Source: CAKSXP01 sp964539115
GTDB lineage: Bacteria; Bacillota; Clostridia; Oscillospirales; Oscillospiraceae
Reading direction: 5' to 3'
DNA length: 64,000 bases
Assembly (NCBI GenBank): GCA_964539115.1
Contig: CAZIHY010000002.1
Location: 1-64,000 of the forward strand
In this document: one piece after another, positions 51,725-59,987 of the stretch
Position numbering within the stretch: the first letter of the stretch is position 1
Layout: every line of letters begins with the position of its first letter
The notes under the pieces: model-generated
Told to the model about the DNA's origin: nothing
What the model saw: the letters and a program-made list of their open reading frames with translations, nothing else
Database searches by the model: none
Position numbers and translations under genes: made by a program

Positions 51725-52495
51725 TCATTTGACATTTCGTTTGTAGATCAGCCAAAGTCCGCGGGGTATGAGCTCAGGGTCATTTATGATACCCTTTCTG
51801 CGGCAGTATGGAAGCACGTAATTTGCCAGTTCTCCGGTTGCAATGGCGGTTATAGGCTCACCGAGTTCGTCCTCCATGCGGTCAAGCAGACCGTCAAGCA
51901 GTGCAGCGGCTCCGAAAACGACGCCGCTTCGAACGGAGTCTTCCGTCGTTTTGCAGATGACCTTGGCCGGAGCTTCAGGCGCGACGCTCGGAAGCTTTGA
52001 CGCATTGCTGAGAAGTGCGTTTTGACTTAGAATGACGCCCGGTGCAATAGCGCCGCCGATATAATTTCCGTTGCGGTCAAGAACGCCCATCGCGGTTGCC
52101 ATGCCCATATCTATCGTAACGCTGGGCAGGGGATAGCGGTCGAGCGCAGCCGCCGCTGCAGCGACAAAATCACCGCCCAGTTCAGACGGATCATCGATTC
52201 TGATGTTGAGGCCTGTTTTTACCCCGGGGCCGACAACGAGCGCCATCTTTCCGGAGACAAAATACAGAGCCTGACGCAGCAGGCTGGTCTGCTGTGGTAC
52301 GACAGAGGCGATTATGGCGCCCTCCGCAGAACGGAGGTCAATGTTCCGCTGCGATGCCATTAGCTGTAAGAGCACTGCATACTCGTCCGCTGTGCGGGGC
52401 GTAGCAGTTGAAAAGGAACAGGAGAAGACGGCATGCTCGTCCTCTACACCGGCAAAAATAATGTTAGAATTACCTATGTCAAAAGTCAAGACCAT
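51725..52495 (-). CDS. coaX: type III pantothenate kinase
   Basis: First enzyme of coenzyme A synthesis, 256 residues. FDIGNSNI (phosphate motif), ASVVPQ and GAIAPGVILSQNAL match CoaX. Two motifs differ from the common form: the usual GADR is GGDF, and the usual DxGTA reads DMGMATA. The fold is clear but activity is slightly less certain. Start ATG 52495 is preceded by GAGGTGAT. Confidence 0.87.
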   Translation of the reverse strand: MVLTFDIGNSNIIFAGVEDEHAVFSCSFSTATPRTADEYAVLLQLMASQRNIDLRSAEGAIIASVVPQQTSLLRQALYFVSGKMALVVGPGVKTGLNIRIDDPSELGGDFVAAAAAALDRYPLPSVTIDMGMATAMGVLDRNGNYIGGAIAPGVILSQNALLSNASKLPSVAPEAPAKVICKTTEDSVRSGVVFGAAALLDGLLDRMEDELGEPITAIATGELANYVLPYCRRKGIINDPELIPRGLWLIYKRNVK

Positions 52496-52534
52496 CTTAT
52501 TATCACCTCGCGTAAGTTGATTATTATATATAAT

Positions 52535-52563
52535 AATTTATCAAAATACTGTGCATATGTCAA
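52535..52563 (-). promoter_or_regulatory. coaX promoter
   Basis: Minus strand: TTGACA (52558-52563), 17-bp spacer, TAAATT (52535-52540). Confidence 0.6.
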
Positions 52564-52570
52564 ACAACGC

Positions 52571-52599
52571 TTGAATTTTATATCCATAAGTGCTAGTAT
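52571..52599 (+). promoter_or_regulatory. cupin-gene promoter
   Basis: TTGAAT (52571-52576), 17-bp spacer, TAGTAT (52594-52599) with an extended TGC. The untranslated leader carries the dyad CGGAC-AAT-GTCCG (52613-52625). Confidence 0.6.
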
Positions 52600-52655
52600 G
52601 TATTTGTCAAATCGGACAATGTCCGCACCAAACAATAGAAAGGAAGTTTTTCCAA

Positions 52656-53003
52656 ATGAGCTACAAGATCGTACGCAAGACTGACGCTTATGCTTATGAG
52701 GCCCCCGGCCACTACAACATGCTCCCCACCCGTCTCCACAATCCTGATGACGTCAATGACGGCAAGCTGGTCGTCGGCCTGTCCCATTTCCTCCCCGGCG
52801 GCGGCTGCAAGTTTGGCAACAACCCCTTGGAGTCTGTTTATTACATAATCAGCGGTGAGATGACCCTTACCACTGACGACGGCGAGACCGTTCTCCACGC
52901 CGGTGATACCTTCCACTGCGGCCCCGGCACCAACAAGGGCATCCACAACAACGGTACCGAGAGCTGCCAGATGCTCGTTTGCCTGACCAATCCTAATGCC
53001 TGA
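52656..53003 (+). CDS. small single-domain cupin protein
   Basis: A 115-residue cupin. The second cupin motif is intact (GDTFHCGPGTNKGIHNNG), and motif 1 gives the barrel segment ESVYYIISGEMTL, but the usual HxH metal ligands are absent (KFGNNPLE). Codons are strongly biased to C-ending forms (GGC, ACC, AAC, CTC), unlike most neighbours and similar to highly expressed genes. GAAAGGAAG precedes ATG 52656. It stands alone between its own promoter and terminator. Substrate unknown. Confidence 0.85.
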   Translation: MSYKIVRKTDAYAYEAPGHYNMLPTRLHNPDDVNDGKLVVGLSHFLPGGGCKFGNNPLESVYYIISGEMTLTTDDGETVLHAGDTFHCGPGTNKGIHNNGTESCQMLVCLTNPNA

Positions 53004-53041
53004 ACTGTCCGGCAATTTACCAGTTTTGCTTAAACATAGCT

Positions 53042-53080
53042 AAAACATCCGCATGCACTAATTTGCATGCGGATGTTTTT
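53042..53080. terminator. bidirectional terminator after the cupin gene
   Basis: A 16-bp perfect stem (53042-53057 with 53064-53079) and a 6-nt loop. The stop codon of the convergent minus gene (53058-53060) lies in the loop. Confidence 0.92.
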
Positions 53081-54401
53081 TGGTATGTGCAGAAAACAGC
53101 CGTATTTTTGTTAGCGTGGACAGCTTTGCAATACTGAGTATAAAGTTCAGTATCTCTGTCAGATAGATAACTATTATATATCCTGTAAGGCCAAATCTCG
53201 GAATCAGTATGACTACCAGTATGACCCCGCTCAGAGCGTCAATAATGTTGACTGTCATTGACCACATCATAGCACCCAAACCTTTAAGGCAGCCGTCTGT
53301 TACAATGTCGAGATACATTATCGGCAAAAGCGGTATAAATATACGGATATATTCCCCTGCGGCAGACGATTTGTATATCAGGGCGCCGAGAGCATCGGCA
53401 GTTGAAAACAGAAAAAGAGAACAGAAGACAGAAAAGATCAGACTTTTCATAAGCAGCTTTGATACTGTTTCAGATATGTAATCTGTCTTGCCGGATACCT
53501 GTGCTTCGGTGAGATTGGGCACAAGCGTTTCTGCCAGGGCAGATAGGAAGCAGGAGGGGAAAAGAATTATCGGGAAAACCATTCCGTTTACGGTGCCATA
53601 GCCTGCCAGTGCGGAATCGGAAGTATGCCCAGATTTTTTCAGTTCACGTGGGACCAGCAGATGCTGAAGCGTTGAAAGGGAGGTGCGTGCATAAGCTGAC
53701 AGTGCAAGCGGCACCGCGATTTGAAACATGCGGGATGTTAATTTTGGAGATTTTTTCTTCTCTGAATAGTATTTGTATTTGTCTGCAAGGAATGTGATGA
53801 GAAACATAAAGAAGCCAAACACATCGGCAAGCGTTCCAGCAAGACATACGGAAAAGCAGGAGCTTTCTATGTTGCCGTTTGCTACAGGCTTGAGAAAGGC
53901 CACCACCATGGCGATGCGTACGAGCTGCTCGCTTATCTGTATTACAGCCGATTTATAAACTCTGCCGACTGCGGTGAAATACCCTGCAAATACGGATGAC
54001 AGAGACATAAAAGGCATGGATGCCGCCAAAATACGAAGACTGCGCACCGTCCTTGCGTCGCCGATCCACAGGAACCCTACCGGTTCTGCAAAGATATACA
54101 GCACAGCGAAAGCGGTAAGCCCGAAAAAGGCGCTGTAAGCCAGGCAACGCGCCATGACCATGCCCACGCCTCCGGAACGGGAAAAGCCGATCTCCTCCGA
54201 AATAAGGCGTGTAGAGGCAAATCGTATGCCCGATACAGCCAGAGTTGAACAGAGCGATCCCACGGACATTACAAGCTGGAACAGTCCGATGCCTGACGCC
54301 CCTATTCTTCCGATGAGCCATATCTGGAACATAAGTCCGATTACCTGCATAACTAGGGATGAAGCTGTTAAAAGATAAGTGTTTCGCATGAGTGATTTCA
54401 T
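53058..54401 (-). CDS. SpoVB/MurJ-like lipid flippase (MVF/MATE superfamily)
   Basis: A 447-residue protein with about 12 to 14 membrane helices. The N-terminus (LTASSLVMQVIGLMFQIWLIGRIGASGIGLFQLV in outline) and the middle segment (LSALAETLVPNLTEAQVSGK) match SpoVB-type exporters, which move lipid-linked precursors during spore-cortex or wall synthesis. It is shorter than typical SpoVB (about 510-530), mostly at the C-terminus. AGGAAGG lies about 9 nt before the start. No sporulation sigma promoter was recognised. Confidence 0.8.
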   Translation of the reverse strand: MKSLMRNTYLLTASSLVMQVIGLMFQIWLIGRIGASGIGLFQLVMSVGSLCSTLAVSGIRFASTRLISEEIGFSRSGGVGMVMARCLAYSAFFGLTAFAVLYIFAEPVGFLWIGDARTVRSLRILAASMPFMSLSSVFAGYFTAVGRVYKSAVIQISEQLVRIAMVVAFLKPVANGNIESSCFSVCLAGTLADVFGFFMFLITFLADKYKYYSEKKKSPKLTSRMFQIAVPLALSAYARTSLSTLQHLLVPRELKKSGHTSDSALAGYGTVNGMVFPIILFPSCFLSALAETLVPNLTEAQVSGKTDYISETVSKLLMKSLIFSVFCSLFLFSTADALGALIYKSSAAGEYIRIFIPLLPIMYLDIVTDGCLKGLGAMMWSMTVNIIDALSGVILVVILIPRFGLTGYIIVIYLTEILNFILSIAKLSTLTKIRLFSAHTKKHPHAN

Positions 54402-54493
54402 ATAGAATAGCCTTCCTGTCGTTTACATATTCCTAAATTAACACAAGTGCACAAAAACAGAAAAAAAGATGTATCAAAATTATCAAATTTAAC

Positions 54494-54562
54494 TTGAAAT
54501 CCCGTCAGAATATGCTATAATAACCATCAAAGACTATACTGATTTGTGATAATTGGTATAAT
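54494..54562 (+). promoter_or_regulatory. two tandem promoters upstream of the permease pair
   Basis: First: TTGAAA (54494-54499), 16-bp spacer, TATAAT (54516-54521) with extended TGC. Second: extended -10 TGGTATAAT (54554-54562), without a clear -35. A leader of 70-110 nt then leads to ATG 54639. Nothing else is seen between 54402 and 54638. Confidence 0.6.
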
Positions 54563-54638
54563 ATTACTAATGTTTACCAATTATGCGGATTGTATGGCCT
54601 TATGGCGTGTCAAAGAATACAATAAAGGAGAATTCTGC

Positions 54639-55550
54639 ATGAGACTCAAAGACATCAAACGCGACTTTATAAGAAATAAGTCAGCGTATTTGTTGGCCTT
54701 GCCGGTATTGTTGTTCTTTATCATTTTCAACTACATACCTATGGCGGGCATCATCCTCGGCTTTGAAAAATTTACGCCCAAAGCCGGCGTTTTTCTCAGT
54801 GAGTGGGTTGGCCTGAAGAATTTTATAAACTTCTTCGGCAGCTACTATTTCTGGCGACTGCTCAGAAATACGTTTTTACTTAGTTTCTTTGACCTGCTGT
54901 TTAACTTCCCGGCTCCCATCATTTTGGCTTTGCTCCTCAACGAGGTTGGAAATAAATATTTTAAGAAGGTCATCCAGACTATAAGCTACATGCCGTACTT
55001 TATATCCATGGTTGTTATGGCTGGTATCGTCCTTGACTTTGTTGCAACAGACGGCGTTATTACTAATGCTCTGAGTTCTATTGGTTTGGTCGAAAAGAAA
55101 AACCTGCTCTCTGTTCCTAGTTATTTCCGTACTATCTTCGTTGGAACCAGTATGTGGCAGGGCCTTGGATATGGCTCCATTATCTATCTTGCTGCTCTCT
55201 CCGGAGTCGATCAGGAGCTTTACGAGGCGGCTCGTATCGACGGCGCCGGACGCTGGAAGCAGACCATACATGTAACGCTTCCCGGAATTTCCTCAACCAT
55301 AGTTATTATGCTTATTCTCCGTCTAGGGCAGTTGCTGTCGGTCGGTATGGATAAGATATTGCTTCTCTACAACCCCCTCATTTACGAAACGGCAGACGTT
55401 ATCAGCACCTTCGTTTACAGAAAAGGTATTCAGGATTCGGACTACGGTTACTCAACTGCTGTTGGTCTGTTCAACTCGGTCATTAACTTCCTGCTTCTCC
55501 TAATTGCCAATGCCGTCAGCAGAAAGTTCTCCGAGACCAGTCTGTTCTAA
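54639..55550 (+). CDS. carbohydrate ABC transporter permease (LplB/UgpA type)
   Basis: A 303-residue membrane permease with six helices. The EAA loop is clear: EAARIDGAGRWKQTIHVTLPG. The N-terminus YLLALPVLLFFIIFNYIPMAGI and the close match to LplB-type proteins suggest a complex-carbohydrate importer. GGAG precedes ATG 54639; an in-frame ATG at 54546 lies within the promoter region. It is paired with a second permease 14 nt downstream. Confidence 0.9.
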   Translation: MRLKDIKRDFIRNKSAYLLALPVLLFFIIFNYIPMAGIILGFEKFTPKAGVFLSEWVGLKNFINFFGSYYFWRLLRNTFLLSFFDLLFNFPAPIILALLLNEVGNKYFKKVIQTISYMPYFISMVVMAGIVLDFVATDGVITNALSSIGLVEKKNLLSVPSYFRTIFVGTSMWQGLGYGSIIYLAALSGVDQELYEAARIDGAGRWKQTIHVTLPGISSTIVIMLILRLGQLLSVGMDKILLLYNPLIYETADVISTFVYRKGIQDSDYGYSTAVGLFNSVINFLLLLIANAVSRKFSETSLF

Positions 55551-55564
55551 GGGAGGGCGAAAAA

Positions 55565-56458
55565 ATGAAAATAAGAAAGACTCCAAGCCGCATAGTGTTC
55601 GAGATCATCAATACTATCATTCTTGTTGTTATCGCGTGCGTCTGTCTGGCGCCCATCATCCACGTTATATTCGCTTCTATCAGTGACCCCTCGCTGCTTA
55701 CTCAGAGCACCGGACTTATTCTTTGGCCGCTGAGCGATTCTACACATTCTCTTACCACAAAGGGATATCAGATCGTATTTGCCAACAATAGCTTGATCAA
55801 AGGTTATGCTAACACAATATTCTATGTTGGAGTTGGTACAACTATAAGCGTTTTTCTCACCAGCCTTGGCGCTTACTGCGTTTCCCGCAAGAAGACGATG
55901 TGGCTCAAGTACCTCATGATCATGATCACTGCCACTATGTTTTTCCAGGGCGGTCTCATTCCTACATACCTTGTTGTCAAAAAGTGCGGTATGATCAATA
56001 CCCGCTGGTCTCTGCTTATTCCGCAGGCGATTATGGTCTTTAACCTGATAATCGTTAGAACCAGTTTCGTATCGCTTCCAGACAGTCTTGAGGAGTCGGC
56101 CCAGCTTGACGGCGCGGGACATATCACCATCCTCATTAAGATAGTTATGCCGCTGTGCAAAGCTACGCTTGCCGTTATCGCACTGTTCTATGCAGTGCAG
56201 AAGTGGAATGAATACTTCAACGCAATGATTTATCTTACTAACCGTAATCTGTATCCGCTGCAGGTTATTCTTCGTGAGATACTGATCGAGAGCAACCAGC
56301 AGTCGATCAGCTATAATACATCTGCCAGTATGGATAAGTATAAGACTCTCGTTGAGTACTGCACCATCGTTGTTGCAACACTTCCGATTCTGTGTATCTA
56401 TCCGTTTATCCAGAAGTATTTCGTAACTGGCGTTATGATCGGTTCTATCAAAGGATAG
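55565..56458 (+). CDS. carbohydrate ABC transporter permease (YtcP/LplC type)
   Basis: The second permease of the pair, 297 residues. Six helices; the EAA-type loop reads EESAQLDGAGHITILIKIVMPLC. The end SIKG and QKYFVTGVMIGSIKG match the LplC/YtcP group. No solute-binding protein or ATPase gene adjoins; a shared MsmX-like ATPase elsewhere is the usual solution, and the binding protein must also be elsewhere. A strong terminator follows. Confidence 0.9.
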   Translation: MKIRKTPSRIVFEIINTIILVVIACVCLAPIIHVIFASISDPSLLTQSTGLILWPLSDSTHSLTTKGYQIVFANNSLIKGYANTIFYVGVGTTISVFLTSLGAYCVSRKKTMWLKYLMIMITATMFFQGGLIPTYLVVKKCGMINTRWSLLIPQAIMVFNLIIVRTSFVSLPDSLEESAQLDGAGHITILIKIVMPLCKATLAVIALFYAVQKWNEYFNAMIYLTNRNLYPLQVILREILIESNQQSISYNTSASMDKYKTLVEYCTIVVATLPILCIYPFIQKYFVTGVMIGSIKG

Positions 56459-56470
56459 TATATTAAAATT

Positions 56471-56507
56471 AAAATCCCGAGCATGCATCGCATGTTCGGG
56501 ATTTTTC
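56471..56507. terminator. bidirectional terminator between the permeases and recG
   Basis: A 16-bp stem with one G-T pair (56471-56486 with 56490-56505) and a 3-nt loop, with T-run on the + strand. The recG stop codon starts right after it. Confidence 0.9.
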
Positions 56508-58567
56508 TAGTTCATAATTCCTGCGTTAGAGCTGAAAAGCTCATTGATATATCTGTTCAGCGCTTGATTTTCTGGTTTTGTCAGACCGGGGTCGTGACGC
56601 AGAATATCTGTCGCCGCTTCCTGCGCTTTATATAAAATTTCCATGTCCGTACACAGATCTGCGATATGCATTTCTGGCAGGCCATGCTGCCGGGAGCCAA
56701 AGAAATCGCCCGGACCGCGAAGTTTCAGATCTTCTTCTGAAATCTTAAAACCGTCATTGGTCTTACACAGTGTTTCCAATCGTTGCTTAGTGTCGGCTTT
56801 TTCATTGTTGGAAATAAGCACACAGTAGCTTTTATGCTCACCTCGTCCTACACGCCCGCGAAGCTGATGGAGTTGACTGAGACCGAATCGCTCCGCGTTT
56901 TCGATAACGATTAGGGAAGCATTGGGTATATCAACGCCGACCTCGACCACCGTTGTTGAGACAAGAATATCTGTTTCGCCTCTGGAGAATGCAAGCATTA
57001 CTGCGGCTTTATCCTTGGCCTTCATTTTTCCGTGCAGACAGTCCACCCGCAAATCGGGAAAAACATTTTTAGCAAGCCTCTGCGAATATTCGGATACGGA
57101 TTTTAAGTTCTCATCATTATCCTCGCTTTCTTCAACAGCGGGGCATACGATAAAAACCTGCCGTCCGTTTTTGACCTGTTTGCGGATAAAACTGTTGATT
57201 CTTGTACGGTAGCTTTCGTTGATAAGGAATGTGTCCACAGTTTGCCTTCCTGGGGGCAACTCGTCGATGATCGAAATATCAAGGTCACCATACAGCATCA
57301 AAGCCAATGTGCGGGGTATAGGAGTTGCAGACATGACCAATACATGTGGTACTGATGCAGATTTTGAGTTTAGTGCCGCGCGCTGTTCAACGCCAAAGCG
57401 GTGCTGCTCATCCGTTATGACAAGCGCGAGATTCTTAAATTGAACACTTTCTGTCAAAAGAGCGTGCGTTCCTATGACAAGATCTAACCCGCCGTCTGAA
57501 AGAGCCAATCTGACAGAGCTCTTTTCTTTTGGCGTCATTGAGCCGGTGAGCAGGCCGACTCGAACGCCAAATTGGCTTAAGAAACCCTGCATTGTCTTAA
57601 AATGCTGCTCGGCCAAAATTTCCGTTGGAGCCATAAAAGCGCTCTGTTTTCCGTTTTTCCAACATAGCCACGCGGCTGCAGCGGCCACAAATGTCTTGCC
57701 GCTGCCTACGTCGCCTTGTACGAGCCTGTTCATGGCCCGTCCTCCTGTTAAATCATCAAATATCTGTGTAACGGCTTTTCGCTGAGCATTTGTTGGGGAG
57801 AATGGCATGGCGCGAAAAAATTCTTCCGCGTTATATCGGCTGAATTGTATACCGGCTGTTATACCTCGTCTGTTTCTGAGACGACCAAGGGCAGCGGCGA
57901 GTACAAAAAGCTCCTCAAAAATCAGCCGCCTGCGTGCAAGTTCAAGAGAGGCCTCGTCCTGAGGAAAATGTATATTCCTGTAGGCGAATTCTGTCTGGGC
58001 TAGTGAGAATTTCTCCCGAACTTTTTCCGGAAGAGGGTTAGTCATTTGACTGCCGCATGCATCAAGTCCGGAAGAAATAGAATTTATCAGAGTTTTTTGA
58101 CTGATCCCAGAGGTAAGTCTGTATATTGGCACTATTCTTCTTGTTATAATGCCCGCACTGTTTTCGCTTTCAAAGAGAGGATTTGGCATCTTTCTGTGCT
58201 GACCAAAACCGGATAATTTACCATAGAAATAATAGCTTTCACCCATCTTTATTTGAGTTTTAATGTAAGTTTGGTTAAAAAAGGTTATTTCAACAGTGCC
58301 TGTGTCATCCACAGCGCGGAACTTGGTAAGTTCCATGCCTTTGCGCACCGTATTCAGACGGGGAGTTGATATGACCATAGCTTTTATACATGCAAAACTG
58401 TCTGGTTCGACAGAGGCTATATCGGCAATATTGCGTCTGTCCTCATAAGTTCTCGGAAAATATCGGACAAGATCGCTGAGCGTATATATATCGAGCTTGG
58501 CAAGCGCTTTTGCTCGCTGCTCTCCGATACCCTTTATATAGCGGACGTCAGTGTTAAGGTCAGGCAT
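56507..58567 (-). CDS. recG: ATP-dependent DNA helicase RecG
   Basis: Branch-migrating helicase that remodels stalled forks; 686 residues. N-terminal OB-type wedge domain (about residues 60-150), Walker A LVQGDVGSGKTFVAAAAAW in outline, motif II ITDEQHRFGV, motif III VMSATPIPRTLAL, and the C-terminal VVEVGVDIPNAS and QLHQLRGRVGRG. AGAGGTGAT precedes the start. Confidence 0.96.
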   Translation of the reverse strand: MPDLNTDVRYIKGIGEQRAKALAKLDIYTLSDLVRYFPRTYEDRRNIADIASVEPDSFACIKAMVISTPRLNTVRKGMELTKFRAVDDTGTVEITFFNQTYIKTQIKMGESYYFYGKLSGFGQHRKMPNPLFESENSAGIITRRIVPIYRLTSGISQKTLINSISSGLDACGSQMTNPLPEKVREKFSLAQTEFAYRNIHFPQDEASLELARRRLIFEELFVLAAALGRLRNRRGITAGIQFSRYNAEEFFRAMPFSPTNAQRKAVTQIFDDLTGGRAMNRLVQGDVGSGKTFVAAAAAWLCWKNGKQSAFMAPTEILAEQHFKTMQGFLSQFGVRVGLLTGSMTPKEKSSVRLALSDGGLDLVIGTHALLTESVQFKNLALVITDEQHRFGVEQRAALNSKSASVPHVLVMSATPIPRTLALMLYGDLDISIIDELPPGRQTVDTFLINESYRTRINSFIRKQVKNGRQVFIVCPAVEESEDNDENLKSVSEYSQRLAKNVFPDLRVDCLHGKMKAKDKAAVMLAFSRGETDILVSTTVVEVGVDIPNASLIVIENAERFGLSQLHQLRGRVGRGEHKSYCVLISNNEKADTKQRLETLCKTNDGFKISEEDLKLRGPGDFFGSRQHGLPEMHIADLCTDMEILYKAQEAATDILRHDPGLTKPENQALNRYINELFSSNAGIMN

Positions 58568-58587
58568 GAACGATCACCTCTTGTGGT

Positions 58588-58639
58588 ATTTTATCATAAG
58601 GTAAGCGTATTTGCAAAGAGCGCTTCACAGTGTTATAAT
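58588..58639. promoter_or_regulatory. divergent recG and mobA promoters sharing one -35 hexamer
   Basis: The palindromic hexamer TTGCAA (58611-58616) is 17 bp from TATAAT (58634-58639) on the + strand, and 17 bp from TAAAAT (read on the minus strand, 58588-58593) toward recG. The same six bases therefore can act as -35 for both genes. Confidence 0.6.
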
Positions 58640-58664
58640 AAGTATAAAAATGGGGACAGTGTTC

Positions 58665-59237
58665 ATGATGACGATCATTCTTACAGGGGGTGCCAGCCGG
58701 AGAATGGGCCGGGATAAGGCGCTGTTGGATATAAAGGGCAGAGCCCTTGTTGAGCTTTTGGCAGAGCGATACTCTCAATTGGGAGAAGTTGCGCTGTCCG
58801 TTGCCGGGGCCAGTTCTTTTCAGGACATCGGCTATAAAATCCTTCCGGACCAGTACCCAGGACTTGGACCTATTAATGGTATAATTTCTGCTTTTAGACA
58901 GACGCAGGCAGAGCGTATCTTTTTGACTGCTGTAGACCTGCCGTTTGGAGATGTGGAATTAGCAAGGCTGCTGTTGGACAGGCTCGAAAACTATGATGCA
59001 TGTCTTATACAAAGAAATAATGGACTGGATGAGCCGGCGTTTGCAGTTTATTCTCGGTCTTCTTTGGAGAAAGCTGAAAACTGTCTGATGAACGGCCGCC
59101 GTTCCTTTAAGAATCTTCTTGCTACATTGAATGTCCGCAAGGTGAGGGAAGAGGACTTGCCTCAGTTCGATTTGAGCCGTATATTGTTCAATATGAATAC
59201 GCCGGATGACTATAAATCTGTTGTGGAGGTAGACTAA
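58665..59237 (+). CDS. mobA: molybdenum cofactor guanylyltransferase MobA
   Basis: Links GMP to molybdopterin to make the bis-MGD cofactor; 190 residues. N-terminal nucleotide-binding motif IILTGGASRRMGRDKALLDI, LPDQYPGLGPINGI and the metal site TAVDLPFGD are all present. The predicted transcription start near 58646 rules out the upstream in-frame start at 58611; ATG 58665 is preferred, with ATG 58650 possible. Its stop overlaps the nitroreductase by 1 nt. It is separate from the main Mo operon. Confidence 0.9.
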   Translation: MMTIILTGGASRRMGRDKALLDIKGRALVELLAERYSQLGEVALSVAGASSFQDIGYKILPDQYPGLGPINGIISAFRQTQAERIFLTAVDLPFGDVELARLLLDRLENYDACLIQRNNGLDEPAFAVYSRSSLEKAENCLMNGRRSFKNLLATLNVRKVREEDLPQFDLSRILFNMNTPDDYKSVVEVD

Positions 59238-59740
59238 TGGATATTATCAATAATAGGCGGTCGATAAGACGATTCCTTGAAAAGCCTGTTGAGGATGAAA
59301 AAATAGAACGTCTCCTTCGGGCTGGTATGCAGGCGCCATCGGGAAAGAACGAGATGCCGTGGGAGTTCATAATCGTGAAGGATCCGGAAACACGTTTGGC
59401 TCTTTCTCAGATGAGTGAATATGCAGGGATGTGTCGATATGCTCCGGTAGTTATTGTAACGCTTGCCAATCTTGAAAAGCTTGTTGACAGCGGAGCATGG
59501 TGGGTACAGGATATGTCAGCATGCACCCAGAATATTCTGCTTCAGGCAGTATATGAGGGGCTGGGGGCTTGCTGGTGCGGATTTTATCCCGTACAGGAAC
59601 GTATTGATAAAATGCGCGGATTTTATAATCTGCCGGAGACTATAGTGCCTTTTTCGCTAATTCCCGTGGGCTATAGTGAGAGGGAAAATAAATTCATTAA
59701 CAGGTTTGACAATTCAAGAATACATAATGAAAAGTATTAA
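59237..59740 (+). CDS. nitroreductase-family FMN protein
   Basis: A 167-residue member of the nitroreductase family. RRSIRRFLEKPVEDEKIERLL gives the FMN-binding Arg, with APSGKNEMPWEFIIV and EGLGACWCGFYP as the other hallmarks. Coupled to mobA by a 1-nt overlap, for which I see no clear biochemical reason. Substrate unknown. A terminator follows at once. Confidence 0.9.
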   Translation: MDIINNRRSIRRFLEKPVEDEKIERLLRAGMQAPSGKNEMPWEFIIVKDPETRLALSQMSEYAGMCRYAPVVIVTLANLEKLVDSGAWWVQDMSACTQNILLQAVYEGLGACWCGFYPVQERIDKMRGFYNLPETIVPFSLIPVGYSERENKFINRFDNSRIHNEKY

Positions 59741-59783
59741 AAAAGATGAGACGGACCTTTACAGCGTTCGTCTCATCTTTTTT
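59739..59783 (+). terminator. terminator after the nitroreductase gene
   Basis: A 15-bp perfect stem (59739-59753 with 59769-59783) whose 3' arm ends in a T-run. Very strong. No gene is visible from here to the next terminator at 59906. Confidence 0.92.
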
Positions 59784-59905
59784 GTTTATTCACAAAACTA
59801 CTGCTTTGGAAGAAAGCTTAATTGAAATTGGCCCCTTAAGTCTATTAAATCGTTAAATTACAGATAAAAGTAAATAAGATAACATGAAGACAATAATAAG
59901 CTTGA

Positions 59906-59944
59906 AAACACCGTATAATCGATTTTAATGATTATACGGTGTTT
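59906..59944 (-). terminator. terminator of the hydrogenase operon
   Basis: A 15-bp perfect stem (59906-59920 with 59930-59944), 9-nt loop, 43 nt past the hydrogenase stop and with a T-run on the minus strand. Confidence 0.85.
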
Positions 59945-59987
59945 CTCGTTAAGCATTTTGTGAGTTATCTGCAGAAACGGCGAATAA

